The notes: generated by a model from the sequence alone, not told the origin. Shown: positions 9,905-19,035, numbered from the stretch's first letter. The stretch is DNA of 19,035 bases from Pleurotus ostreatus/Saccharomyces cerevisiae fusant (GCA_024196135.1 JAMQCK010000616.1:1-19035); one strand, 5' to 3'. Numbers and translations are program-made.

Positions 9905-12169
9905 TCAGCAATCCCACCCATAGGTGTATTTCGGATCTTGCACTCGGCTGGAGTCTGAGCCAGTAAGGCTACGGCCACAAATGCTGCCACCGAAGGCCTC
10001 ATTGAGGAGCAAGTCGACGACGTTGCGTGCCGCAACAGTCTCCGTCTCCATCGTCGAGATGAACCTATGCGACAGTGGCGTCAGTACATTATACACAGCA
10101 CGCAAAGCGCAAGAGCGTCTCCTGTGCTTCGTTTGAGATACGTACGGTTCAAAAGCGTTGACGTAGTAGAAGTTTGTATCGAGCTTGACTGGCGGCATCG
10201 GCGAATTGGGCAGAAGCTTCGGATACGCGTCCCACTGTAGGAGAGGTATCAGTATTCAGAAAGCAAGATAGACGCCGTTTGTCAGCCTCGAACGTGACGC
10301 TGGACTGGCTTGGCAGATGCACGGGGCTTTTGAGGTGCACAGGCTTACGAGTCCGTGCACTTTGCCCACGAACCCGTGCACAGCGCATGCGAGTCGGGGT
10401 AGAGGGCCAACGAGTCCGACTCACCTGCTTCCGATACACCCACCCCACCTGCCCCAAGAAAATCTCGCTCAGCCACTCGTCGGAAATCTCCTGCTGCGAG
10501 AAAATCTTCACGACCCACTCGCCCTCACGGATGGCACCGTGGTATGAGAGCGAGTTGAACTCGGGGACGGTGCCGTTGTTGCGCGCGCCGTCGTAGGTGG
10601 TGAGGATCATCGACGGGACCTCCTCGAGCTTCGCGTTGAAGTATGCAGGGTTCGGGCGCGGGGAGGTCGTCGAGAGGAGGGTGACCTGGGTAAGCAGTCG
10701 TCAGCTGCGTCGGAAGGATCGAGTGTGCACTGAACGTACATGCAGACGAACGTAGGGCACATCGGGAATCTCCACGGCGTTCGGCGCGTTGATAGCGATG
10801 CCAGAGGAGTGGATAGGCGCAGCGAAGATGACAGCCTTGTACGCCTTGGCCGACCCCGCGGTGCGTACAGTCCAGAACGTCTGCGAGTCGCTGATGCTCG
10901 TGACGGGCGTGTTGAGGTAGACGTTGGCGCCGGAGTAGTTTAAGAATTGCTCGAAGATTTTGTAGTTCCCGCCTTTGATCCCCGTGGCGCCGTTCGTGGC
11001 CATGGACACAGTCGCGCCGAATGCGTGCAGGTCGTCGACGTTCTGGGACGAGGTGAGTGCTAAATCCTGCTGTGACGATGCATGTTGCTGTGTCGACTCG
11101 TTGTGCTTACCTGCCCGTAGTTGACGCGCGTCGCGGCCTCAATCAGCTCAAACACGAATTTCTCGGAGACGCCCTTGCCACGGAAGAAGTCCTCCCCCGT
11201 GTCTTCGACGAGCTGTGCGACGCCGAGCTGTTCGGCGAGGTCGCGGATGTTATCCCACTTCGGATGGTCGTACGAGTACAACCGAAGAAACTTCTTGACT
11301 ATGTCGTCCGTGCTATACTCCGATTAGCCCCTTGATAGTCGCCGCCGATTAGGAAGTCACGTACATCCACTTTGCCTTGAGCGGTGCCATCCCGAACCTC
11401 CAAAGCAGTTTGGCGTTGTCCCACCAGCCGTCGCCGGCCTGAAGTAGAGATATATATGAGTATCAGACTAACACAGCATGCGCGTAGAGTCTCAAAACAG
11501 GTGAAGACGGCTGACTCAGATGGCAGAGGGCGGGAGGGGTGTGAAGTCAAAGTGGTCGAAGACAACTCAGAAAACAATTTATTGACGAGGTAGCAGCGCA
11601 AAGCGCGGAAAGAGACATGATGTACAGTATACCAAGGGTTGCAGATCGATACAGATGTAAGGAGGGTAGACTCACGGAGAATAGGATCGACGTGCCGTCC
11701 CATACCCCCACAGTGCTGTCCTTGTCATTGAAGTCTTTTAGGGTGAGGTTGAATTCCTGTGAGGCCCTCCACATGTTCTTGTTCGCTTCGACGAATATAG
11801 ATCCGCCAAGCTCTACAGCAGGTAGTGTCGTGTCATTGTAGGGGTAGACTGTGGTGCTCCCTGCAGCGCGATTCCCCCGTGTCAGTGATTACTATGCCAG
11901 CGAAGGATTGTCAACGCACGTCCTCCAACATAAGACTCCCTCTCATACACATCGACCTCAACGTCGAGGCCAAAGCGCTCCTTCGCCTTCGCGATCCAGA
12001 ACGCCGCAGAGCTTCCGCCAGCGCCAGCGCCGATGATTGCAATCCTTGGTGTCCCCGATGGCGCCTCCGGCTCCACAAGCGAGTTCGAAGATAGAAAGGG
12101 GACCTTGAAGGGAAGCTGGAAAGCAGAGCAAGCAAGGGGAAGCAGCAGGAGTCCACAGCACGCCTTCAT
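9905..12169 (-). CDS. PCYOX1: Prenylcysteine oxidase (lyase), FAD-dependent
   Basis: Homologue of animal PCYOX1 and plant farnesylcysteine lyase, which oxidise the thioether of prenylcysteine left after breakdown of prenylated proteins, giving cysteine, an isoprenoid aldehyde and hydrogen peroxide. Exons: 12169-11920, 11860-11676, 11438-11365, 11312-11111, 11042-10740, 10685-10425, 10234-10146 and 10064-9905; 1524 nt, 507 residues. A signal peptide (about 1-16) suggests a lysosome/vacuole-like or secretory location. The FAD site is IAIIGAGAGGSSAAFWIAK (G47, G49, G52) with Glu at about 76 and YVGGR at about 80-84. Further on are GWWDNAKLLWRFG, YDHPKWDNIRDLA, GIKGGNYKIFEQFL and a Cys-ending TYGWDC. 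Introns 11439-11675 (237 bp) and 10235-10424 (190 bp) are much longer than the rest; the latter holds a tandem repeat. The leader has an overlapping upstream ORF and stem-loops. Confidence 0.93.
10336..10418. repeat. Degenerate 21-bp tandem repeat inside an intron
   Basis: Four units of 20, 21, 21 and 21 bp (10336-10355, 10356-10376, 10377-10397, 10398-10418). The first three begin TGCAC and all four end in forms of CGAGTCCG (CGAACCCG, CGAGTCGG). The array lies in intron 10235-10424 of the prenylcysteine oxidase gene and ends six bases before the 5' splice site (GTGAGT on the minus strand). Confidence 0.6.
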
Positions 12170-12225
12170 GGTGAACTTGCGGTGAGCGCGCGCGTCAAGA
12201 GCTGCTCACAGCCCGTTGCCGTCAT
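12166..12225 (-). promoter_or_regulatory. Upstream ORF overlapping the prenylcysteine oxidase start
   Basis: An ATG at 12225 opens a 19-codon frame whose TGA (12168-12166) overlaps the main ATG (12169-12167) as ATGA. The encoded peptide is MTATGCEQLLTRALTASSP. If the transcript begins upstream of 12225, scanning ribosomes would meet it first. The main start has the better context (TTCACCATGAAG). Confidence 0.5.
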
Positions 12226-12245
12226 TACCGTTGACGCGTTCGTGC

Positions 12246-12292
12246 TTTGATCCGAATCCGGGGATCAAACTTTGGGCCCGAGGCCCCAAGTT
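12246..12292. other. Two adjacent inverted repeats in the predicted 5' leader
   Basis: TTTGATCC (12246-12253) pairs perfectly with GGATCAAA (12262-12269). Immediately next, AACTTTGGGCC (12268-12278) pairs with GGCCCCAAGTT (12282-12292) with one mismatch and a 3-nt loop. They lie 77-123 bp upstream of the prenylcysteine oxidase ATG and 92 bp or more beyond the stop of the copy-3 gene. Confidence 0.55.
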
Positions 12293-12327
12293 CAACTTTG
12301 ACATCGTCGCGTGCGCTCGTGCGACCC

Positions 12328-12337
12328 TACATATAGC
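12328..12337 (-). promoter_or_regulatory. Possible TATA element of the prenylcysteine oxidase gene
   Basis: The minus strand reads GCTATATGTA about 160 bp upstream of the ATG at 12169. A start some 30 bp downstream of it would place both inverted repeats and the upstream ORF in the mRNA leader. The match to a consensus TATA box is only partial. Confidence 0.3.
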
Positions 12338-12383
12338 GTCCTTGCACAGAGAAATGCCTCTACATATACCCAAATATATCAAG

Positions 12384-13011
12384 CTACCTTCTATGCCCAT
12401 ACTTATGCCACTGGCCTTTCTCCAGCGCATCCATCATCCAACATGGTTGCTTGCCGAAGATGCGAACCAACCTCGCCATCTGCTCATGCGTAGGCCGCTT
12501 TCTGAAGAAATGTCCTCCGCAATCCGAAACAATCATGAAGAAGGTGACGGCCCTCCTGCCATGAGAAACGAGCGGGCTCTGCCACGAGACATTTTCCGTA
12601 GGCTCAACGAGGACCAGCCGGATGGGCTTCAATCCTGACAGTCCTTCGATGATATCGTTGAAGTGCGGATACTTGTCAGTGACATCTCGATCCTCATCGA
12701 GGTAGTCAGGGGTATATCTGTCGATGATCTCGTTCACGGCCTCGTCAGAGACAGGCCACCCGAAGTGCCAGTAGCGATGCCTGGCTGTGTCGTGCGCTTC
12801 GGGCACGAACGGTATGTCGGCGTGCGAGGGATCCAGGCGCTCAATAAAATGTTAGGACGTGGAAGAAGGATTAAATCGACGGTGTTCCCACCCTGTGGAA
12901 TTCCGGCCGTGGACGTCGCCGCTTGCCATCCTTCGCAGTATTGTTTGCCGCATTGTACGAGTGTTCATTGATCGTCAGATTCTGCACACCATCTTCCAAA
13001 GTCGTTGCCAT
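12384..13011 (-). CDS. Uncharacterised small protein, dispersed paralogue family (copy 3)
   Basis: Two exons, 13011-12892 and 12839-12384, with a 52-bp phase-0 intron; 191 residues. Exon 1 is acidic to polar and ends in a basic run (KDGKRRRPRPEFHR). Exon 2 starts RLDPSHADIPFVPE and continues with RHRYWHFGWPVSDEAVNEII, YTPDYLDEDRD, AVTFFMIVSD, RPTHEQMARL and MMDALEKGQWHKYGHRR. The domain order and intron position equal those of the gene at 5776-6419; over the last 53 residues 27 are identical to that copy. An upstream in-frame ATG at 13098 would add 29 residues; 13011 is preferred because it matches the first-exon length of copy 2 (40 versus 41 codons) and leaves CACGTG 101 bp upstream. No known domain is recognised. 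Confidence 0.8.
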
Positions 13012-13109
13012 GTATAGCAGAGCTATTGGAAGGCGTCGAATAGCCGGTCGAAGCGAAGATGGTGGTTGTGTCCAAGAGCAGTCAAAGCGGTAACGCATGT
13101 CGTTGAGCC

Positions 13110-13122
13110 GTCACGTGACTGC
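13110..13122. promoter_or_regulatory. E-box palindrome upstream of family copy 3
   Basis: GTCACGTGACTGC contains the 10-bp palindrome GTCACGTGAC with core CACGTG at 13112-13117, 101 bp upstream of the copy-3 ATG. The identical 13-mer recurs at 14205-14217, and a CACGTG stands 99 bp upstream of copy 2 at 6518-6523. Confidence 0.45.
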
Positions 13123-13252
13123 CCGCTCTTCGAGCGCGGCCGGCACCACCTTCGCGTCGTCTCACCCTCCATATAACTCTGAAGGGCCGTTCTACGGCAG
13201 GGCCCGCTACCATGCATCATCTGATTTACACTGGAATTTGTTGTGTGTGGAC

Positions 13253-13357
13253 TCAGCCGGCCTTGCGAGTGAGCGACTCGTGCGCTTCCCAAGTTCTCTT
13301 GTACCCCAGCCACTGGCTCTCATACATATCGATCAACAACTCTCCCGACGTCAATGT
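13253..13357 (-). pseudogene. Exon-like fragment, family unknown
   Basis: On the minus strand 34 codons ending in TGA (13253-13255) read TLTSGELLIDMYESQWLGYK, then RTWEAHESLTRKAG, with G/C-rich third positions. The acceptor-like CGAGCAG directly before (13359-13358 giving AG) would allow it to be a last exon. The spacing Y..QW.GYK.TWE..E.L faintly recalls chromodomains of Ty3-type retrotransposons, but it is too short to assign. A plus-strand ORF (13212-13679) overlaps it and cannot be excluded as the real reading. Confidence 0.25.
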
Positions 13358-13872
13358 GCTGCTCGTTGCAATGACCCACAGTCAGAGCATCGCATCCGGT
13401 GAGCCCGTCAGTGCATACTACTGGCGCCTCCCCGCCGCTCGAGCCCCGGCAGCGTCCAGTAAGTTCCCGATCCCTTGCCCTCCCCTCTCGCGCACACCTT
13501 CTCCGCGCACGCGCTTCCGCTATGGCAAATGGTCACTGATGACGGTAGCCTGCCAGCACCGTTGCGCTGGATGTGATGTTAATCCCCCGAATATTGGCAT
13601 ACGTAAACATAAGGGGAAAACAGAGACGGGGTCACAGACAATGTATAGGTACTCGGTGAATTCTATTCCTGCGAAGTAGGATACTATACAGCGAAATGGC
13701 GCTGGAGAAAAGAGTCAAAGTTAAGGCCAAGGTGCGCTCGGCCGATGCCGAAGAGTCGAGACCGCAGAAGGCCCTGTCATGTGCCGGCACGTGATAGGTT
13801 ACCAAAGTTCGCGAGACGGGGCCATTGCGATTTTTGCGCTTCATCCCTAAGACCCACTACCATAAATGGTAG

Positions 13873-13989
13873 CGGGAATTCACCCCCGTCATCCTCGGCA
13901 CAAAATCGGGCCTCCAGGCCCTCGCGAAGTTCATCGGCACCTCGAACGCATTCGCCAAGTCCGCCCCGGAGCCCAACAACCAGCGATAG
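13873..13989 (+). pseudogene. Exon-like fragment, family unknown
   Basis: After an acceptor-like AATGGTAG, 38 codons run to TAG (13987-13989): REFTPVILGTKSGLQALAKF, then IGTSNAFAKSAPEPNNQR. Codon use is G/C-ending and the peptide looks natural. A short upstream frame beginning ATG at 13696 (MALEKRVKVKAK, then GTGCGC) would join it in phase 0 across a 141-bp intron, giving a 50-residue product. It may equally be the 3' remnant of a lost gene or retroelement. No family is assigned. Confidence 0.25.
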
Positions 13990-14186
13990 TCGTGCCCATT
14001 GCCGCGGGACCCACTGGTCTCGCACCCCCATGGACCTACAAATACATACCCTTTTCATAGAACCTCCCGTACACCGTCTCCCTCACATTCCGCACCTCTC
14101 AAAGAACATCCGAACCCTTGTAAATTATAGCACTACCCTACTGTACTATAGTTTACACCGCAGTTTGTCGTAGGTACATGACGCGG

Positions 14187-14353
14187 TATATAAATGTATT
14201 TCCTGTCACGTGACTGCGTCGCAGTTGAACTGTGACAGGTGTGACATGCAACAGCATCACCTCATCTCTCCTCCACAGCCCCCATCGGCTGACATCTCAC
14301 CCCGTAAGAAGCTCTGCAACCCACCTCACAATCCATTATATAGCTTAAAATAA
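14187..14353 (+). other. TATA box with orphan short ORF
   Basis: A good plus-strand TATA element (GTATATAAA, about 14187-14195) is followed about 50 bp later by ATG 14246, opening a 35-codon frame to TAA 14351-14353 that begins MQQHHLISPPQPPSADISPR. A donor-like GTAAGA at 14304 splits that frame. The Pro/Ser-rich start resembles the N-terminus of a nuclear protein, but no following exons are found before the convergent Sec7 gene. It may be a decayed first exon or chance. Confidence 0.25.
14202..14239. repeat. Imperfect 38-bp inverted repeat with E-box
   Basis: CCTGTCAC (14202-14209) pairs with GTGACAGG (14232-14239). Inner arms ACTGCG and CGCAGT also pair, leaving small unpaired parts between. 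The left half contains the palindrome GTCACGTGAC (14205-14214). The whole lies between the TATA element at 14187 and the ATG at 14246. Confidence 0.6.
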
Positions 14354-14365
14354 TGATACAGGCCA

Positions 14366-14415
14366 GATAGCAAAGCTACGGGTTCTCGACGATAGCAGAG
14401 CTACGAGGTGCTCGA
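14366..14415. repeat. Two 25-bp tandem units
   Basis: Unit 14366-14390 starts GATAGCAAAGCTACGGG and unit 14391-14415 starts GATAGCAGAGCTACGAGG. They lie in AT-rich DNA downstream of the Sec7 gene stop. Confidence 0.5.
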
Positions 14416-14553
14416 TTAAAAGGAAAGCAAGTCAAGACTGCAGGCAGATACCGATACGATATAAACAACGTCCGTCCAGATTCGAATAGACAACAATCCA
14501 CCCTCGGGAACGAACTTTACTATACTTAAGCCACTCGTCAACTCAAGCCACAC

Positions 14554-14630
14554 GTCATCCAGACGGCACGCTAATCATCCAGGCAACGCACTCGCCAAGT
14601 AGCGACACACTCATCATCCAGGCGACGCCC
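14554..14630. repeat. Short direct repeats around the Sec7 gene stop
   Basis: TCATCCAG followed by GCGACGCCCTCG-like sequence occurs three times: near 14555 (TCATCCAGACGGCACGCT), near 14575 (TCATCCAGGCAACGCACT) and at 14614 (TCATCCAGGCGACGCCCT). The minus-strand stop codon (14614-14616) sits in the last unit, so the 3' untranslated region looks like a duplication of the coding end. Confidence 0.45.
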
Positions 14631-17600
14631 TCGCCTCCTCACGCATGGACTCGCCCTCCTCCAGCACCTCGCCCTCCTGCAGCCGCTCAAACCGCGAGCT
14701 GAGATTGAACGTCGACGGCAGGCGCACGAGCGACACCCGCTTCGCGCACCGCGTCTTGTCCCACTCCTCCGCCTCCTCGTCCACGGGCGTCTCCTGCGCC
14801 GTGTAGAACTTCTCGTGCGTGATATCCTGGCTGTCGTCCGGCGAGTGCGACGGGCGGTCGATATATGAAGACGGCCGGTCCACATACGAGGATGGTCGGT
14901 CGTCGAAGGACGACGCCGCACCCGGCGAAGGCTCCACGGAGGACGAAGGGCCAGCAGGGAACGTCGGCTCGACAGACGACGGCGGTCCATCGAAGGACTG
15001 CACCGAGTTCGAGCTGCTGTGGCGAGCAGACACCGACGGACGCGACGCCGACAACAACGACATGGGCCGCTCCTCGCCCGGCGACGTCGGCCAGTCGCTC
15101 GAGTAGTCCAACGCCGAATGGAAGGACTCGCAAATCGAGGACGGCGGTCGCCTGCGCGCCGTCGATGGCGGGCGAGACGCTGAGGGCGGCGACACGGACG
15201 CGGACGTGGGCTCGACAGGCAAGCTCTGCGTACTCTCGTTCGAGATACCGAACGGCGTCGGGGTATGGTGCTGCTGGGTTGAGTGCGAGGTGTCTGGCCT
15301 GCGGCTTTGCAACGTCTCTGTCGCCGCCTTCAAGGCCAGCGCCTTCGCCCTATACCAGTCCCGGCTCTCCGCAATCAAGTCATTCGCCAATACTTCGCGA
15401 TGGCACACCAGCTTCGCCACCTCCAACCGCAGCATCGCGACGCGCTTGGCGAGCGAATGCGCGGCCTGTAGCAGCCGCTCGCGCGTCGAGCGCTGGAACG
15501 GCGTCATAATTCCCAAGTTGCGCGCAAAGCGGAGATCAGCCTCGAGTTGCGTCGTCGTCGCCGATAGCTTCTCCTTGATCTCATGGACCTTCGACTGGAT
15601 GACTTGCGAGCGACCCGGTAGACGCGCCATTTCCATCTGCGCGAACGTTGGAGACCCAGGCGACGCCGGCATCGAGTTGAGTCTAGCGCGCTGCTGCTTC
15701 ACATCGTTTGCGTCTGGAATGTGGAAGATACCCGCAGCGAGATCGGCCTTCACCTGGTCGAATGTTGCCTTGAACTGGTCAGCACCTTCGACCTCGGGCG
15801 CCTGAGGTGCATCGTCGCTGCGAACGCTTGACATCGTCATATGCCGCCTCATGTTGGCGCGCAGCTGGCTCTGCGGGCGGTCGACAGCGATTCCAGCATC
15901 TGAAGGACGCCTCGATCCTGGCCTCGATCCTGACCCATTCGTGGCAGGCATCGCGCTTGGCTCCGTGAACTTGTGCACGCGGGAACCCTGTATTCTGCTC
16001 GCCGCCTGCATATCGTGCAGGTGCGATGTCGCCGCCGCAACGCCTGTCAGCTGCACATCCTTGCCAGACATGCCCATCGGACGCATGCGCACGCCGGCCG
16101 TCTTGAAGGCACTGGCGTAGTTGATACGGGCAATCCACTCGTTCAGCTCGCGCTCGGTCTGCGTCTGCAGGAGGTAGTGGCGGCCGTCCGGAAGGACGAA
16201 GCGGAAGGTGTTCTCATGCTGGACATATAATTCAGCAAGTGCCCAAGGTTTTCAGGGTCCCTACTCACCTTGGTGTACGACCGATCGTAGACAGCTACCG
16301 CATCCTTGACCGACACCCACTCATCCGGCTGATTGACACCAGGCGGCGGCAGCATCTGACTGTTGCTCCCAAGCTCCGCATAGTCCTTCAACGTCTCCGC
16401 CCACGACGCATCCCGGAAGAAGAACAACTGACTCCCCGTGAGCATCACGCTCCACGACCGCCATTTCCGGTTCGTCGACTTGCGCCCGCCTTCCAAGAGG
16501 TCCTCCTTCCGGTTCAACAGGCCGACCTTCGTGAGCTTGAGCGTGTACACCCTCTCCTGCGGCGGCGACCTGCTGATCTCCCCGAGAGGGCTCGCGATCA
16601 TGGGCGTCGGCTGCGCGGTAGCGGCCATGGTGAAGAACGGGTTCACCCGCTGCAGCGCCGTCGGGTCCACCGCGCCCACCTCAATCATCCCGGCCTGCGC
16701 GAAAACGCGATGAAGTTCGTCCGCATCCCATGGGCCTGCAGTGCCTTGGTACAGGAATGGGCTCCGGTGGGGTATGATGCTGCCAATGTCGATGCGCAGG
16801 TGGCCGAGCTGGTTCTGCGAAATGACATGTGAGCCTACGGGTAAGAGGCCGACCGGTAAGCATACCCTTGTGATTAGGTAGTAAGGGTCAACCCTGCTTG
16901 CCTTGCCCGAAAACATCGAGCCGGACCCATTGTTCGCGGTGGCGGCAGCAGCGCTATTAGCAAGGGAAGACAGCGTGCGGGAGGACGGGACTTCGGGGAT
17001 AACACTCCTCTGCCCGTTGACGTCGACCGGGTCCTCGATAAAAATGAAGGGCGCGAAGACGATGTTGTCGTAGAAACACTAGCACAGCCATGTCAACTCG
17101 AGGCCCGCTGAGGTGAGATCGCACTCACATCGAGGACCTCCGGTGCGACGCCAGGCAGACGAGTGTTCCTGATGTAATCGGGCTTCGTCATCTTCCGCTT
17201 ATTGGACTTGTTGAACGCGTCGGTATGCAGCATGATGAGGCTGAAGGCTAGGATGTAAGGATGGTCTGCCGTCTTCCGTGAGTACATCGTCAGGATAGTA
17301 GAACCCATGCTTACCGTTGGAGGTGAAGAGGGAAGGGTTACACACGACGTATCGCTGGGCAAATGCTTCTATAACCCTGTCTATTTGCTGGGTTTCGCGT
17401 GGGAGACCGACGTCCATAAGCAGCTTCCGGAGCGCAACATCGAGGGGGTCATCCGAAAAGTCAAACTGGCTGATGTACGCGCGCAAGGCCTGAACGTGAA
17501 ATGAACTCGGGCTGCCGAAACGCGTAAGCTAGCGGTCAGCGACACAAGAGTGCCATTAGTCACCTCGAAGCAAGGACGGTCGCAATTTCCGCCTTGCTGA

Positions 17601-19035
17601 CCACCTCGGATAGCCGGTGAAGGTATACCTCCGGACTCTCCTCGTTCGTGCGAGGCTTCGGGATCTCGATGGATGGTTTGCGGTGGGGGCGGGTGAGGGA
17701 TGGGCGTGGGGAGTTCGCGGGACTATGTCCATGACCAGAAGCAGAGCCAATGTTGTTGGGAAAGGAGGGAACGGATGAGGGGAAGAGCGACATAGACAAG
17801 CGATGGAGGATGGGAGGGTTCGTTTGCGAGCGCGGTCGCGCTACTGCAACGCCCTCTTCGGATGCCGGGGCAGAGGGCGTTAGGCGGCTTTGCGGAGCAG
17901 TGGGAGGCAGCACAGGAGAGGTGGGTGGAGACGCAGACATCGGGCTTGGAGAGTCGAGGAAGGTTGAGGTTGCTTTATGCCTTGCATCGCTATCCGCCGT
18001 CATAGGCCGCTTCTGTTGCCGTCGCTTCGGTGGCGAGAGCAGGCGTGGACTGGAAGAGCTAGCAGAGGCATCTGCAGGTATTCCAGCGGAGGTTGCTGGC
18101 CGCAATGGTACCCGCTCAGAGTGACTTCTCGAAAGACCGCGATGGTGTGATCCCACGCTCAGTGACGACGAGGAATGTGATAGCATACCCTGTCGCGGCG
18201 GGGAAGTACCGATACCAAAAGGCGAGAAGGGGCGTAAAGAGGGAATTTGAGGGCTGAGAGAGGTATCCTTGCTTGGCGATGGTACAGGAACTGGAGGTAC
18301 AGGCTCATCCGCTGGAGTGATCGACTTCTTGCGGTTCCAAAACGACGCCCGCCGACTGAGTGGCCTTGGCGAGTCTGGCGCATGCTCTTTCTCCTTACCC
18401 TTCCCGGATGGCGAGGGATCGCTGTTGCCGAATAGGTTGATAGAAAGTCCGCGCGACCGCCGCCGGTTCAGATCGCTCTCGGTGGTTGATACAGCGCGCA
18501 TTTTCCCCGAGCTCTTGACGCGCCGAACAACATTCTGGACGGGGGATTCGGGTATGGGCGGGGGAGGGGTATTAAAGGCGACGCTGTTGATCTCGGTCGA
18601 CGGTCGCGAAGGGGATGCCTGGGGCATTACGTGCGGAAGGCCAAGACCAAGCGCGGCCTGGGCGAGTGCGGCGGTCGAGGAGGACGCGGTAGCAGAGCAA
18701 TCGCTGGGGGTCGCGCTACCAGGGGCAGGAGGGAGGGTGGTGGAGGCGGCGTTGGCTGCGAACGGCTGCTCGTGCCCCGACGCGACGCTCTCCGTCTGCG
18801 TGTACTCCTTCGGCGGCGTCGGCGGGAGATCCTTGTCATGCATGAACATCGTATGTGGCCTGATCATGCCATCCTCGGTCGCCGGCGCCGGCGCCCCGCC
18901 TCCACCGAACGTCGAATGCCGTGCGGGCGGGGCCCCGGAAGTCGTGCGCTTCCTCGTCCAGAGCGGGAGGGAGAAGAAATGCGTGGTCGTCTGCGTCGTG
19001 GTGACCACCGTCGTCGTCGTCTCCGAGGCGACGAG
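14614..19035 (-). CDS. Sec7-PH Arf guanine-nucleotide exchange factor, 5' partial
   Basis: Exons: (beyond 19035)-17564, 17511-17315, 17265-17129, 17078-16866, 16814-16269 and 16218-14614; at least 1389 residues here. The frame is open to the window edge without ATG in the first codons (19008 is GTG), so the true start is probably outside. Residues about 1-450 are a disordered Ser/Pro-rich region. The Sec7 domain (about 455-630) shows DPLDVALRKLLMDVGLPRET, whose Glu is the likely catalytic glutamic finger, then FAQRYVVCNPSLF and HPYILAFSLIMLHTDAFN. A PH domain follows (about 735-890) with RKWRSWSVMLTGSQLFFFRD and LPDGRHYLLQTQTERELNEWI, then a helical, probably coiled-coil segment and a Ser/Pro-rich tail. 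Sec7 loads GTP on Arf GTPases, and PH should bind membrane phosphoinositides. The layout matches yeast Syt1/Yel1 and EFA6-type factors. Intron lengths are 49-52 bp. Confidence 0.92.

Larger units (their letters stand above)
13012..14613. other. Gene-poor interval
   Basis: About 1.6 kb between the copy-3 gene and the Sec7 gene. Apart from the exon-like fragments, E-box elements, inverted repeat and tandem repeats listed separately, no complete gene is recognisable. The part from about 14080 to 14560 is distinctly richer in A and T than the coding regions, in keeping with a 3' flank. Confidence 0.5.

Noticed and set aside
11299..11703. 134-codon minus-strand ORF across the prenylcysteine oxidase introns
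   Set aside because: It spans two introns and a short exon in a frame different from the enzyme and shows no protein family features.
14865..15805. Long plus-strand ORFs (214 and 199 codons) opposite the Sec7 gene
   Set aside because: They are shadows of the large last exon, whose minus-strand frame has coherent PH and coiled-coil protein sequence.
19006..19008. Start codon of the Sec7 gene at 19008
   Set aside because: The codon is GTG, and the frame is open to the edge with similar Thr-rich sequence, so the start is probably outside the window.

Overview
The window looks like nuclear DNA of a filamentous basidiomycete, probably a wood- or litter-decaying Agaricomycete. Genes are cut into many exons by short GT-AG introns, mostly 48-60 bp and often with a CTGAC-like branch site. 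Exons are GC-rich at third positions and intergenic stretches are short. The gene types fit: a GH5 exo-beta-1,3-glucanase, a secreted DUF1996-WSC-CBM1 protein with a fungal cellulose-binding module, and a coiled-coil protein with a basidiomycete DUF6697-like end. No tRNA, rRNA or CRISPR array was seen. All exon boundaries were worked out by hand; in each full gene the exon lengths sum to a multiple of three and join into family-typical protein.

Layout. 1-720: no confident gene, ending in an A10 tract. 724-1032 (+): 5'-truncated member of a small paralogous family. 1261-2927 (-): secreted exo-beta-1,3-glucanase, 8 exons. 2928-3494: divergent promoter region. 3495-5360 (+): coiled-coil/DUF6697-like gene, 11 exons, one with a non-GT splice donor. 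5568-5660 (-): frameshifted family relic. 5776-6419 (-): intact family copy. 6859-8965 (-): DUF1996-WSC-CBM1 protein, 11 exons. 9026-9904: long spacer. 9905-12169 (-): prenylcysteine oxidase, 8 exons, with an overlapping upstream ORF and stem-loops in the predicted leader. 12384-13011 (-): second intact family copy. 13012-14613: gene-poor stretch with several exon-like fragments, a palindrome and short repeats. 14614-19035 (-): Sec7-PH Arf exchange factor running off the right edge.

How the genes relate. Two secreted proteins (glucanase and DUF1996-WSC-CBM1) act at cell walls or plant polysaccharide. Prenylcysteine oxidase works on turnover of prenylated proteins, and the Sec7-PH protein on Arf-dependent membrane traffic. 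Nothing suggests they form one pathway or a biosynthetic cluster. The unusual layer is the uncharacterised paralogue family placed between these genes: two intact two-exon copies, one truncated copy and one relic. The two intact copies share a phase-0 intron at the same protein position and a TCACGTG element about 100 bp upstream of their start codons.
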